From the NCBI RefSeq assembly GCF_030272615.1, contig NC_081407.1, positions 140,248,897-140,312,896 of the forward strand: a stretch of 64,000 nucleotides of DNA, given 5' to 3'. A program made the position numbers and the translations under genes. Within the stretch, counting starts at the first letter, position 1, and each line of letters begins with the position of its first letter. The DNA is from Cryptomeria japonica. Lineage: Eukaryota; Streptophyta; Pinopsida; Cupressales; Cupressaceae. Shown here in pieces: positions 11,355 through 21,757 of this stretch. Below the pieces are notes generated by a model that did not search any database, had not been told where the DNA came from, and was given only the letters and a program-made list of their open reading frames with translations.

Positions 11355-12796
11355 TGATAATATCCTAAATCCTAAGTATGAGGGCATTTCAATCATTTTT
11401 CAGCCCTAGACAATATTTTTTAAACTTTCTCATATTGTCATGCCTTCCTTTCATTCTCTACACCCCCACTTTCTCATTTCCCCCATATTTTTTTAATTTT
11501 TGAGTCTTCCTCTACTAGCATCCCTTCCATGGTTCCCAATGCCCACACATCCAACTCCCTTCTTACATTGAGTGTCTCTAAAGCCAAATCCCTACTACCT
11601 CCTACATTAGGTATCCCTATAGTGTGATCTTCACTCCACCCTACATTGGGTATATTTGAAGCTTGATCCACACTCCCTCTTACATTGGATATCTCTAAAG
11701 AGTAGTCCTCGTTCTTGTTTACATCTTGAGTATCTTTGAATTTTGAACTCCACTCCCTCCTACATCAATTATCTTTGAAAGCTAATCATTATCATCCTAC
11801 CACACTGATTCCACAAACCTTTGCATCCCTTCTCACCCTAGCATCCTTTCATCCCATTTCTTGAACCTGAAAAATTCAAATTTTCAAAGAACATAATGCT
11901 CATGGTGTACCAAATTAAACACTTTTGAGTAGCATTCTAACTCTCGATTCAGTAATCCATCTTACAAATATACCATCTTGGTATGTATTTTTTCAAACCT
12001 CCATCTTTTGGCCTTCCTTTTCCTAGATCCTCATCATTCAAACAAAGAGTTCCATCAATTTCTATGGTTGATCAAAGATGCCATTAATGGACCCAAATTT
12101 GAATGTAATAAAATGGTAGGAACCTTTCAAATATCTCTTGTCATGTGGACCCATTCTAGGCCTTCAACCTCTTTATAAGGTGGAAAACTTCATTGGTTTG
12201 AATCTTATGGTCATCATATTAGCAAACCCTAATTTGTAGAAGTTAAGCACCACGTTTACCTATCAAATCTAAGGACAAAATCCCTTAGATTGGGAGATTA
12301 GATGATGAAACCCCTTCGTTCTATAGAACAAATTTCATTCAAAGATTACATTTGTGTTGAATATTGATTATTCTTTTGTCATGTATTCCAATATTTTCCT
12401 AAATATGTGAATGATACAAATCTACTCTAATGTATTTTGATTAACTTCCATTTTATGAGTGCAAATTACTTTAATTGTCCATTTTCTAAAGCTAATGCAT
12501 TCCATTTAAATACTTGTTATTGGTATTCAATAACTAAGTAGTTTACATATATATTTAGCGAATGGTAATTACAAGATTTGAATCTATAGTTCAACCATCC
12601 TATATTGTTGTTTAATCTAATTATGAGTAAGAATATAATTTTATCCTTTCTTGTAAAAAAATTATAATATAATATTTTCCAAAATAATATATAGAAAAAA
12701 ATTTGGTGTTCTAATTGGATTGTGTGACTCTTTTAAGAGAGTAGCCTATTAGATTTAGGTATTCATTAGCTAGATACCCTTTCCTGGACTACACCA
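11355..12796 (+). repeat. LTR of chromovirus relic, copy 2 (~1.44 kb)
   Basis: It starts TGATAATATCC directly after the purine-rich AAGGAATGGTGAAC at the end of the integrase relic and ends ...ACTACACCA, next to a decayed PBS (TTGACATTAAAG, from about 12799). This one LTR therefore serves as 3' LTR to the integrase relic on its left and 5' LTR to the gag relic on its right. Its 3' part matches 7211-7529. Small frames inside it are not supported as genes. Confidence 0.72.
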
Positions 12797-12869
12797 ATTG
12801 ACATTAAAGTAAGGTTTTTTTTGTTGGTTGTGTCTTGAAGAATCCTTAGAACATTGTTGTTAGTTGTGT

Positions 12870-14045
12870 GTAGAGTCCTCCAATTATAGAGAATTATGAA
12901 GAGAAAACATGTCTCATAGGAGAAGACAAAGAGATCCTATGGTTGTAGTTATAGCAAAAATGTTGTGAGATATTATAGCTAGATTAGATGTAGTGAAGAC
13001 AACACAAAGAAGAGGTGTACATGTTGATGATATAATTAGTATGGAAGAAAAAGATAAAGTAAAAAACTTGAAGTAATAGATTTGATGCATTAAACTAAAA
13101 GTAAATTTTGGAGTCCAAGGGGTTGAGCTTAACTGGTTAAAACACTGGGTTCTCACTGTGAAGACCCAAGTTCAATTCTCAATAAGGACATCTAAAGTGG
13201 AATTCTACGCTGTGACTCTTGGCCTACAGCCTATTACCTATCAAAAAAAAAAAAAAAAAGTAAATTTTGGAAATTTATTTTGAAGATGAGTAGTAAAACA
13301 AAGTTAGATACTCATACAATATAAGTTTCAGCCCTAACTTGAGCTAATTGATTAAATTATGAAAATGGAGAGCTATATTCATTACAAGTCACTAGAAAAT
13401 CATAAGAAAGTAAACTTTGTCTACACTAGGATAAATTGTCAAGCATCCTTGTTGTGGGATCACATACAATTGGAAAGACAAAGGAGAGGCAAATAAAAAT
13501 AAGCTCGAGATTGTATAGTTGTAAAGTTGAAAGTCAAATTCCTAGCAACAGGTTATTAAATAACTTTGCTCAAGAAGTTACAACACCTAAAGGAAAATGA
13601 GATGAATGTTAAAGTGTACATTAAATAATTCCACAAGTTTGAGGTTCGACTTGGCCATGTAATGATGATGATGAAAGGATTTCAAGGTACATTAATGGAT
13701 TCTACATATTTAATCAAGATGAGTTTAGTATTATTGGAGTGAGATTAGTACAAGAAGCCTATGAATATGCTTTAAAGGGAGAGGAGAGGTTGGTAACAAA
13801 GTGGTAGAATAATTCTAGAGGAAGAAAACAATCAAAAAGTGATACAAGACATCATATAATGAAGGAGTTTCTAACACCACTAAGATAACAATTACAATCA
13901 AAACATAAGGGAGAGGGAATTTTTGAAAAGAAAGGCTATTATGGAAGAGGAAGAGGCACAAAAGGTTTACCGAAACTTGTTATATGTGTGAAGTGTATGG
14001 TCATAGGGCATTTGACTATCCATAAGTATAGTAAAATAATGGTAT
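12870..14045 (+). pseudogene. Gag relic of chromovirus, copy 2, split by a SINE
   Basis: The same decayed gag as in copy 1, including LLWDHIQLERQRRGK at about 13450-13495 and a zinc-knuckle remnant at about 13975-14030 (CYMC, then YGHRAFDYP, with the last Cys lost). It is interrupted by the SINE at 13112-13255. Frameshifts and stops run throughout. It is followed by a protease relic. Confidence 0.75.
13112..13255 (+). mobile_element. tRNA-derived SINE, 144 bp, with 15-bp TSD
   Basis: The element has an A-box-like segment (GAGCTTAACTGGTTAAAAC), a B-box-like segment (AGTTCAATTC) about 35 bases on, and ends in a long A tract. It is flanked by perfect 15-bp direct repeats AAAAGTAAATTTTGG (13097-13111 and 13256-13270). 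The duplicate at 7828-7842 carries one uninterrupted copy of this site, showing a clean insertion after the segmental duplication. Length, internal promoter boxes, A tail and long TSD are all typical of plant SINEs mobilised by LINE machinery. Confidence 0.9.
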
Positions 14046-14199
14046 AGAGTAAATGAGACAAGGAATTGGATTGTTCGAGTGAAGGAGAAAGGTGTCACTT
14101 CACCGTGTGCACAAAGGAACTAGAACAAGGAAATCATGAAGAGAGTGATGTTGAAACTAGCTAAGAGCATGTACCAATACAAAGAAAGAAAGAATTCAA

Positions 14200-14400
14200 A
14201 GTATATACAAATCTAGAGGAAAATGTTGTTTTTATTGTTGATAGTTGAATCACAAATAATTTGGTGTTTAAGGATATTGTATATAGAAAGTTTAGTTTGA
14301 AGAAAATTGAGCACCCAAACCCTAAAAAGGTTTTGTGGCCACATAAGGGGCATCAAATCTTAATGAGTAGATCTTATAAAGTTCTAGGTTGGTTCATATA
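14200..14400 (+). pseudogene. Protease relic of chromovirus, copy 2
   Basis: The active-site strand is readable as VVFIVDS followed by a TGA and then ITNNLVFKDIVY, then LKKIEHPNP. This is a retropepsin loop (expected DSG) damaged by a stop. It matches 8870-9010 in copy 1 and fades near 14420 without entering RT. Confidence 0.65.
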
Positions 14401-14429
14401 AGGATGGAATATGCAATGTTATGTGTGTC

Positions 14430-15280
14430 ATTGATAATAGAATGAATGCCTACATAATAATTGTTGAACTAAAACATTCATAAATTGAATAAAACTAAAT
14501 ATCAATATATAAACAAAAACTTAAATAGTAGATAAACCATTAAATGAATGTAAAAATACAGTAAAGGCATTGAAAGATATCAATCTCTACTATTCATAAT
14601 TTTGTAAAATGACTTTATGACAAACTTTATATAAATTAAATTAGCCACACATTGAAACACCTTGCATTCACATATAGCAGATTACAAAACCCCAAACCTT
14701 GCATTCACATAGAGCAGATTATAAAGCCCCAAAGTTTTTTGAGCCAATTACATTAAAAGCAGGGAATATTGTAAAACAAAATATGAAGATGAACTGTAGG
14801 CATGTGAATGCATTCAAAGCGCCTACAGAATTCATGGGTATCTTGCCGTACTTGTTGATTAAAGATGATCTAGAACAGTCCTTGTGTCATATCAAGGATT
14901 TCTAAGAAAAATGGGCAGTCCTATTCACACCCATCAATAATAAGAAGAAGAGTTGCCCATGAACAATTCTAGTCCAAGCAAAGATTTTAAACACGTAGAC
15001 TATAATAATTTACATGTGTGAGACCCAATTGCCTGTTCTGATGGCCTGTATTTTGTCAGGCTCTGCAATGATATTCTATTCCAGTTCATTTGGGACCATT
15101 CGCCATAATTATGAATGTCTGTCTTTGGGCTCGTGGAGTTATTATACAAATAAATAATTGGCTGTTAAAAGATTTTTTTTACATTATATTATTGATATGC
15201 ATATAATAAGATAATACTGTAGACATCATGATCTACCAAAGTTTTTGTTTTTTGGCTGAGTGACTGAATTTGTTTTTAAT
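14430..15280. other. Non-coding part of duplicated segment, copy 2
   Basis: Shared with 9090-10310. No gene supported; the frame at 14699-14905 is not open in copy 1. Confidence 0.5.
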
Positions 15281-16757
15281 AAGGACTCTGCATTGCGGCA
15301 ATAATCATATTGTAACTGATAACCAAACGTTTTTATAAATCAGAGCAGAATATAAATATCAAAAAGTATCCAGTCATAAGAGTTGTAAAATTATTGTTCA
15401 AAACTTCAATAACAAAACAGCAGTCAAAAAAGGCTACAGTAAAGATACAAATATAGAATAAAGGCATCAGTTGCACTTTGGTAATTGGCTAAGACAGTGA
15501 ATGTTACTGTTTCTCTATTTGTAAAGTTTTTTTTGGTGTTGACAGCTTTAATTCTTGCTTAATATAATCTTTCCTGAGTGGTGGAGAAGATGAGTTCTCT
15601 CCATTAAGGTTTCTGGCTTTTGTTTTTTTAATTGAGTGGAGGGGAAGGCTTTTTTTTTTTTTATTTGATCAAGGAACCCCAAAAAAGGCTGTTGATCAAG
15701 TTTATTGAATTTTTTTAATGATTTCATATATAAAATTAATATTTGTTTTATTTGATCAAGTATCAAAAGATTGATGATCACATCTTTATTACTTTAGAAG
15801 TTATCTCTTTATTGTTAAAGTTTTTTAGTATTTTCATATATAAGATCAATATTTAAATATTTTTTCAGTTCAGTTACATTTAATGTTTATATATTTATTT
15901 TTTAAGAAGTGATATATCTAATCTTATGGTATTGTCATAAGATCTCTATTATATTTATTTTTTAGGAAGTGATATATCTAATCTTATGGTATTGTCATAA
16001 GATCTCTATTATTTCTTGACATGGCTGACTTTTGTATGAAACATTTTGAAGAGCTTGCTCTCAACTCTTACTTTCATAAATTGAGATGTTGATTCTCATA
16101 AAATCTCTATTATGGCAGGTTGACTGACTTTTATATGGGCCTTTCGAAGAGCTTGTCCTACGCTCTTAAATCCAGGCCTGGAAATGATGGGTTGATGATA
16201 CAAAAAGATGCACATAATTTCTAACAAAAACATTCCTATTCATTTATATGTGTTATAAAAATATCAATGTTTAATGATTAGAAGAATTCTTCAGAAATTA
16301 TAGCAATTGAATTAATTGCTTCAACCAATCTTCAACTGACCCAACACTCCTATAAATCTAAACTAACACCAAACATTTTTAATACAAAATAGATAAGCAC
16401 AACAAATTCAAATTTCAGAACATATTTATTGAGTTGTGTAACAATAATGAAATACTTTCAAAAATAATTTGACTAAAATTCAATCAAGTAATGAAATACT
16501 TTCTAAAATGGATAACTGAAATTCAAATTCCATCCAGTTCCAAAATGATTTACAATCTAATTGACTCTGTAAATCAGTAAAACACTCTATACACACATTG
16601 AAATGCTTAATAAATGCATCCTTAAAAACTCTAGAAAACACATTAAAATATTCAAATACCCAATCCTTCCCAAGAAAAGAAAAAAGAAAAATAAAAAAAA
16701 ATCACAATACAGGTCGTAATTAGAAACCAATTTGGGAACTGCACCCAAAGTCCACAT
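15280..16757. other. ~1.48 kb segment present only in duplication copy 2
   Basis: Copy 1 runs straight from GTGACTGAATTTG to CAGACTCAG near 10280-10310. In copy 2 these flanks are about 1.48 kb apart, with ATTTG at both edges. The insert is AT-rich, has no recognisable protein or terminal repeats, and holds a near-perfect 60-bp tandem duplication. It may be a non-autonomous insertion, or sequence deleted from copy 1. Confidence 0.55.
15891..16010. repeat. 60-bp direct tandem duplication
   Basis: The two units 15891-15950 and 15951-16010 differ at one position by eye (TTTAAGAAG versus TTTAGGAAG). Each contains a small inverted repeat (ATCTTATGGT...GTCATAAGAT). Confidence 0.9.
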
Positions 16758-17570
16758 ATTTGATCAGACTCAGCTTCCTCAGACCACTTACCTCATGTTC
16801 CTATGCAGCTGCTTAACTCCATTTTCTGCTTAATTTTAAGCAGTTGGAGTGTTCCCATGCATCTTTTGCTATTTAAGTGGAACAACTATTATTTAGGAAT
16901 CGAAAAATAAGCTATGGGAAGCAGCAACTGCATATTGCTAAAAATGCCACATGGCTCCACAAATTTGTTTCTCTCTTTTTTAAGATTTCCCTTAAAAAAT
17001 AAGTAGAAAAATAAATACTCATGAGACCACCAGCTCCACAAATAATTGCTAGCAAAAATGAACTAAACAACCACATAGAAACATTCCATTACTGCACCAA
17101 ACAGAGAACCTTATGTCACAAAGCCAGAAAGCCAGATTACGTGACAAAAGGTAATCTTTATGAAATGTACCTCATCCAGAAGTCTATAACCTTATATCAC
17201 GGCGCATCATCATAAAGTTAACTGAAAATGAAAGATATCCATACAAATTCTCGGCACAAGCATCCAAGTTATCACACATTTCCCAATAAGCAGTGATTTC
17301 TGTACCAAGGAAGAAAAAGTAATAAGTGTAACAAACTTGACCTTTTTGGAGACAAGCCGAAAAGAAGAAGACACACGGTTCATAGAAGTCTCATGTACGC
17401 ACAAGCAGGGAAGAAGATTATGAAGGGAGAGGAGCTTAAACAGCCAATTTGGACGTGAAAATGGCTGATTTTTTAAGCCCTAATTGGGAGGATCAGCTTT
17501 GGTCAGAACACTTCAAAAACTGAAGATTCAGTCTTCCAAATTAAATAAGATGTATGAAAGGAGTTAGGGG

Positions 17571-17640
17571 TTGGTTTGATTGATGAGAGTTAATTTTTTT
17601 TCAGTTTGGTTTGATTGATAAGAGTTAATTTTTTTTCAGT
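17571..17640. repeat. 35-bp tandem duplication
   Basis: Two adjacent units begin TTGGTTTGATTGAT at 17571 and 17606 and end in TTTTTTTTCAG. A looser repeat of the TTCAGTTCATTG motif follows at about 17637-17700. Confidence 0.8.
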
Positions 17641-17699
17641 TCATTGGATATCTGATGGTGTATTGTCCCAACATCTAATTTCTTTCAGTTCATTGATGT

Positions 17700-19440
17700 A
17701 TGGTGTGTTGATCCAACATCACTGATCCTACTAAAAAATTTACCTTATGTAATACTGACCTGTACTGTTGCTTAAAGAGAAACTTGTCCTGCATGTTGAA
17801 AAAAATGTCACAAACTTATCAATCAAGTGCAGAAACCATATGCATAGGATCTACGAAAGTGGAATCTTCAACAGAAAAAGAGCTCTTACAGATGCCTTTG
17901 TCAGATGATGCCTCTTATACCAAAAAAGTATGTCGCCCAAGCAGAATAATTCAAGAAAAGTACAGTAATAGATAGCATACAGAATGATAAAATTGCCATC
18001 GACCCTAAACTAAGTTATCTTTAACTCTTATAAAAAAATCACACCAGTAGATGGATTTATCTTGAAAATATCACCAGATATCCCTGCAATTAGCGTCCGA
18101 GTCTAAGGATGCCAAGCTTTCCAATGTACAAGATATTTTACAAGAATACAAATCTTAAAGTTGAATAATCCATCTTAAGAGCAAATGAATCTTTCTGAAT
18201 TAGATTTTGTGAAATTATTTTATCAATATTTGGATCACATTTATGATTCAGTATGGTTAAATGTAATCAGAGACGGGAAGATGAAAATTGGAGATATTTT
18301 GACAACAGAGCATCCTAAGATGTATAACCTAATTGCAGTGATGAATTAAACACTTTACCAGGTGAACTGTAGCCAGTAATCATCCAAACAAGTGAATAGA
18401 TGAATCATGTACTATTAAACTTCATCAAACCAAGGCTGATTAGGTAGCACTTTCACCTAAATTGCATCATATGATTATCTTCACTTATGCATCAATTGAT
18501 AATCTGAAATTCAGTCATTAATGTCATGAAGAGTATGGCTACTGAAATTTTAGCAGTCTGTAAACCTAGTACAATTCCTCTTTTAGGAAGGCCTAAATCC
18601 ATGGGTAATAATTATTTGAAAAACTGTCAGTGTCAAAGCCTCAGCAATCACATGCAAAACTGTCAAAAGCCTCAACAATTTTAAATAACTTAACCCCAAT
18701 GTTGGAACCCTTTCAGCGATACAGCCCAATACTAACTGTTAAGGTCAAGGCCTCTCAGACCTGCAAAATCTGGCATATTATTTGCTACAAATGTATATTG
18801 ATTGAAGTTTACCTTCAACTAGAGCAGGTTTAAATCTCAATAATGCTACAAGGCTTTGTTGAAGTGGCAAGATCCCCAGAGTCCCAATGTTTGGGGTTGC
18901 CACTAATTTAAATCTGTTGCCGGTGGTTCGAAGAAATCTGAAATTTACAGCATCCACACAGTTTTGAGGAAGAATTTTTATCAGACGGAAATTTAATAGT
19001 GATTTAAAATACATTGATTCATTCGTTTTTAAACTACTATATTTAGATCAGGAAGAAGAATCTGTCATCAACGAGACCACGGAAATCACAAATGTCCCAA
19101 TTCTTATCTCCAATATCAGCTGTGAGGAACTTTGAGAAAAAAAAATCGTTAGGATAATCCAAAATATGATATAATATACACTCATGGAAGTGATATAATC
19201 ATTATAACCATTCAAAAGGTTCATGGATAAAAAGCATACAGGCAACGCTCATGACACAGAACAAAAATAAATATACTTAAAAAGCCAGATAAATATACAT
19301 GTCCAATTCTCGATTCCTGCCCTTTCCTCGCTTTTACTGAAAAACCAAACTATCACACATTTTTACAATATACGGCCTCCCGCAGCCCCTAAACAGAGAG
19401 TTTTCAAAATAGGACACACATACGCAGAGAAACAGAGACC
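17700..19440. other. Intergenic, downstream of PMEI gene 1; nothing recognised
   Basis: AT-rich, with only short frames on both strands and no protein motif, RNA gene or repeat border that I can support. The end near 19390-19450 (AACAGAGAGTT...) is shared with the 3' flank of PMEI gene 2 near 28465-28510. Confidence 0.5.
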
Positions 19441-19466
19441 TAAAATAGATAAAATTACAGAAGCTT

Positions 19467-20048
19467 TCAATATCCTGAATTGGAAGCAAGATTATTGACC
19501 AAAGCAAGCGCATTGCTGATCAACTTCGAAGCATTCTGCACACGCCCCTGGACAAGTATTTTAACCCTCCCATTCTGAACAGCCTGGAAGCCATTAAGGC
19601 AGCTGTCCTCGTTCGTCAGCGCGGCGCTCATCCAAGTCTGCACGTTGCTCATCTGAAACTTGAAAGTTCCACGCTTCAGATTCTTCAGCTCGGCCAGTGA
19701 CTGGCTGATCTGATCTTTAGTATCGCCAAAATTATCCACACAGTCCTTGAGCGCCGAGCGCTCTATTTTGCTGAGGCTCTTGCTACTTTTGGACAGAGTA
19801 ACGGCCCAGGCCGAGGTATTTCGGGCATTGGCAAGGCTAACAACGACGGCGGCCTTCACAAGCTCGCTCTGGCTTTGCTTTGCCTGCAGAGAGGCTGCGT
19901 AAGATCTCAGAGACGACACGCAGACATCGGGATAGCGAGTGACCTTGCAGGAGGATGTAATGAAGTCGTTGCCTGAAGGATTTGCCGCGACAGTGGAGGT
20001 GAGGATTGCAGCAAGGATAAAGAGGGAAAATACAATGGTGGAGTCCAT
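19467..20048 (-). CDS. PMEI-domain protein 1 (pectin methylesterase / invertase inhibitor family)
   Basis: A complete, intronless 193-residue protein of the plant invertase/pectin methylesterase inhibitor family: small secreted four-helix proteins that bind and block cell-wall pectin methylesterases or invertases. Residues 1-22 form a hydrophobic signal peptide (MDSTIVFSLFILAAILTSTV). The four Cys of the two family disulfides are at about residues 34, 43, 103 and 150. Hallmark segments are TRYPDVCVSSL near the N-terminus and VQTWMSAALTNEDSCLNGF near the C-terminus. Likely N-glycosylation sites are NTS near 77 and NAS near the end. The start sits ~60 bp from a good TATA box. Sequence cannot decide between pectin methylesterase and invertase as target. 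It is about 80% identical by eye to the paralogue at 28523-29116, on the same strand. Confidence 0.95.
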   Translation of the reverse strand: MDSTIVFSLFILAAILTSTVAANPSGNDFITSSCKVTRYPDVCVSSLRSYAASLQAKQSQSELVKAAVVVSLANARNTSAWAVTLSKSSKSLSKIERSALKDCVDNFGDTKDQISQSLAELKNLKRGTFKFQMSNVQTWMSAALTNEDSCLNGFQAVQNGRVKILVQGRVQNASKLISNALALVNNLASNSGY

Positions 20049-20105
20049 TGGGATTCGACCTCGGGACGTGCTGGGTGATGAGGATTGTTGGGCCGTTACG
20101 ATTGC

Positions 20106-20113
20106 TTTTATAA
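20106..20113 (-). promoter_or_regulatory. TATA box of PMEI gene 1
   Basis: TTATAAAA on the minus strand, about 58-65 bp upstream of the ATG. The paralogue has its TATA box at nearly the same distance, which supports both as core promoters and implies a short leader of about 30 bases. Confidence 0.75.
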
Positions 20114-20149
20114 GAGAAATAAACGAAGCGGGTGGTCTTTGATGGGACC

Positions 20150-21250
20150 GGGGTCTAGCAAGCAGGGCATCTTTGTATTATAGTTTTCCCCAACTCTACC
20201 AAAAATCAAACACGTTGCTTGTAGGGTTTGGAAATATATTTATTTAACTTAAATTAATTTATATATTAATGCTTTGTTCTAGATTACACTCAGCTACTTT
20301 TATTTTTATATGGGAGAAAGATCTAGAAATGCTCATGGGAATTTGGCTTCTTTCAATTGTGATGTGATGATTTCAAAGTATTTTGGATTTTTTATAATAG
20401 TTAATTTGGTAAGGTTGTTTATAATTAAATTTTTAGGTTCAAGTATGATGTCATATTATCATTTTTTTAAAGTGTTAAAGTAAACCTTTAAAAAGAGCAG
20501 ATCAATAGTTGTGCATTGAAACATATTTTGTTGGCGTGTCGATTAGACATCACATGATTTATTAGTACATGTTTTAGAGATCAAATTACATTAAGTCTCG
20601 TTAGACTTAATTATACTTAAAAAGATAATTTGAAGATAATTTTGAAAGAAAATATTATAATTAGAATAGAATAAAGAAATTTAAATTTTAAAATTTTATG
20701 GTGGTAATAATGTGAAGTTAACAATTTTATAATAACAAAGATAAATCATTGAAAAGAAGGAAAACAATCTCAAACATAAATTTATTAAGTGTTGGAAGTC
20801 GGAATTATACTAACAAAAAATTGTGTAATTGTAATAAAAGGTTTAAACGTTTGTATGAGTAATTATATGCAAGTAATTAAAGGTTTAAGTACATCTTGAA
20901 CTCCACCTTGTTATTCTATCTTCTCTTGATGTCTTACCCAAATGATGCATAACGGTGTTTGATGTGAAACATTGGCAAACAAGAATTCTATAACTCCACC
21001 TTGTTTCTGAGGTTTAAAGACTTTAGAACTCTAAAATGCATTGTTGCATGAAAATGTATAGAACAATACTATAACCCTAAACACTCTATTTTAATTTTGG
21101 ACACTAGCTTTTTAAAACACTTGGACTTCATACCAGTAACTTTAGATGACATTACTTTTATATTTAGAGAAGACAACCAAAATTTCTCACAATTAGATTT
21201 TTGAGTTTAAGCCTATCTTTCAAAACAAAGGAAAATCTCGATGTAATAGT
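20150..21250. other. Upstream region of PMEI gene 1, no further gene
   Basis: The first ~80 bp (GGTCTAGCAAGCAG) match the same position upstream of PMEI gene 2 (29218-29231). The rest is AT-rich with no supported feature. Confidence 0.5.
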
Positions 21251-21260
21251 TTTCTTTGGT

Positions 21261-21540
21261 AAAATTAGTTTAAATAGATAATTTTGAGAGAAGAGTACAT
21301 CATCCATTGATTACATGGTACTGAACATTGCTCAAAGGATGTTGGCCTCTCAAAATGACCAACAATTAAATACTATAATGTGATTCTATTATGAGATTTA
21401 GTAGTTCTCTTGGGTAAAATTAGTTTAAATAGATAATTTTGAGAGAAGAGTAAATCATCCATTGATTACATGGTACTAAGCATTGCTCAAAGGATGTTGG
21501 CCCTTCAAAATGATCAACAATTAAATACTATAATGTGATT
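21261..21540. repeat. 155-bp direct tandem duplication
   Basis: AAAATTAGTTTAAATAGATA starts at 21261 and again at 21416. The units share at least ~125 bp with few differences (e.g. ACTGAACATTG versus ACTAAGCATTG) and end near GTGATT. The second unit abuts the TSD of the SINE at 21564. Confidence 0.9.
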
Positions 21541-21563
21541 ATATCAATAGATGTAATATTATT

Positions 21564-21739
21564 AGTCTTCGGACATGTAGTGTCGCGGTTTAAACACTTC
21601 GTTGGTGAAGCCGCCACCAAGGTTCGAATCCCTGCTAGGCCATTGTGCTCACAAGGCATTGTGCCTTCGCTAGGCCATTGTGCTCGCGGATTTCAACAAG
21701 AGAAGTGTTTACCATACATAGTTTTTAAAAAAATAAAAA
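21564..21739 (+). mobile_element. tRNA-derived SINE, 176 bp, with 18-bp TSD
   Basis: The insert is flanked by perfect 18-bp repeats AATAGATGTAATATTATT (21546-21563 and 21740-21757). Inside lie a B box matching tRNA consensus (GGTTCGAATCC at about 21630) and an A-box-like segment about 35 bases before it. The 3' end is an A-rich tail. The body is GC-rich against an AT-rich background, with an internal partial repeat of CTAGGCCATTGTGCTC. It differs in sequence from the SINE at 13112-13255, so this is a second family. It lies about 1.5 kb upstream of PMEI gene 1. Confidence 0.9.
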
Positions 21740-21757
21740 AATAGATGTAATATTATT

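Larger units (their letters stand above)
10765..17450. repeat. Segmental tandem duplication, copy 2
   Basis: The second, longer copy of the segment at 6905-10745, in the same orientation and directly adjacent; the junction lies near 10745-10768. It retains the full relic LTR, and in addition has a SINE at 13112-13255 and an extra segment at about 15280-16757. A 37-38 bp local tandem duplication (CCTTGCATTCACATA...) is present at about 14655-14730 only in this copy. Confidence 0.85.

Noticed and set aside
21600-21660. tRNA gene suggested by GGTTCGAATCC
   Set aside because: No cloverleaf could be drawn around it; TSD, A-rich tail and length make it a tRNA-derived SINE.
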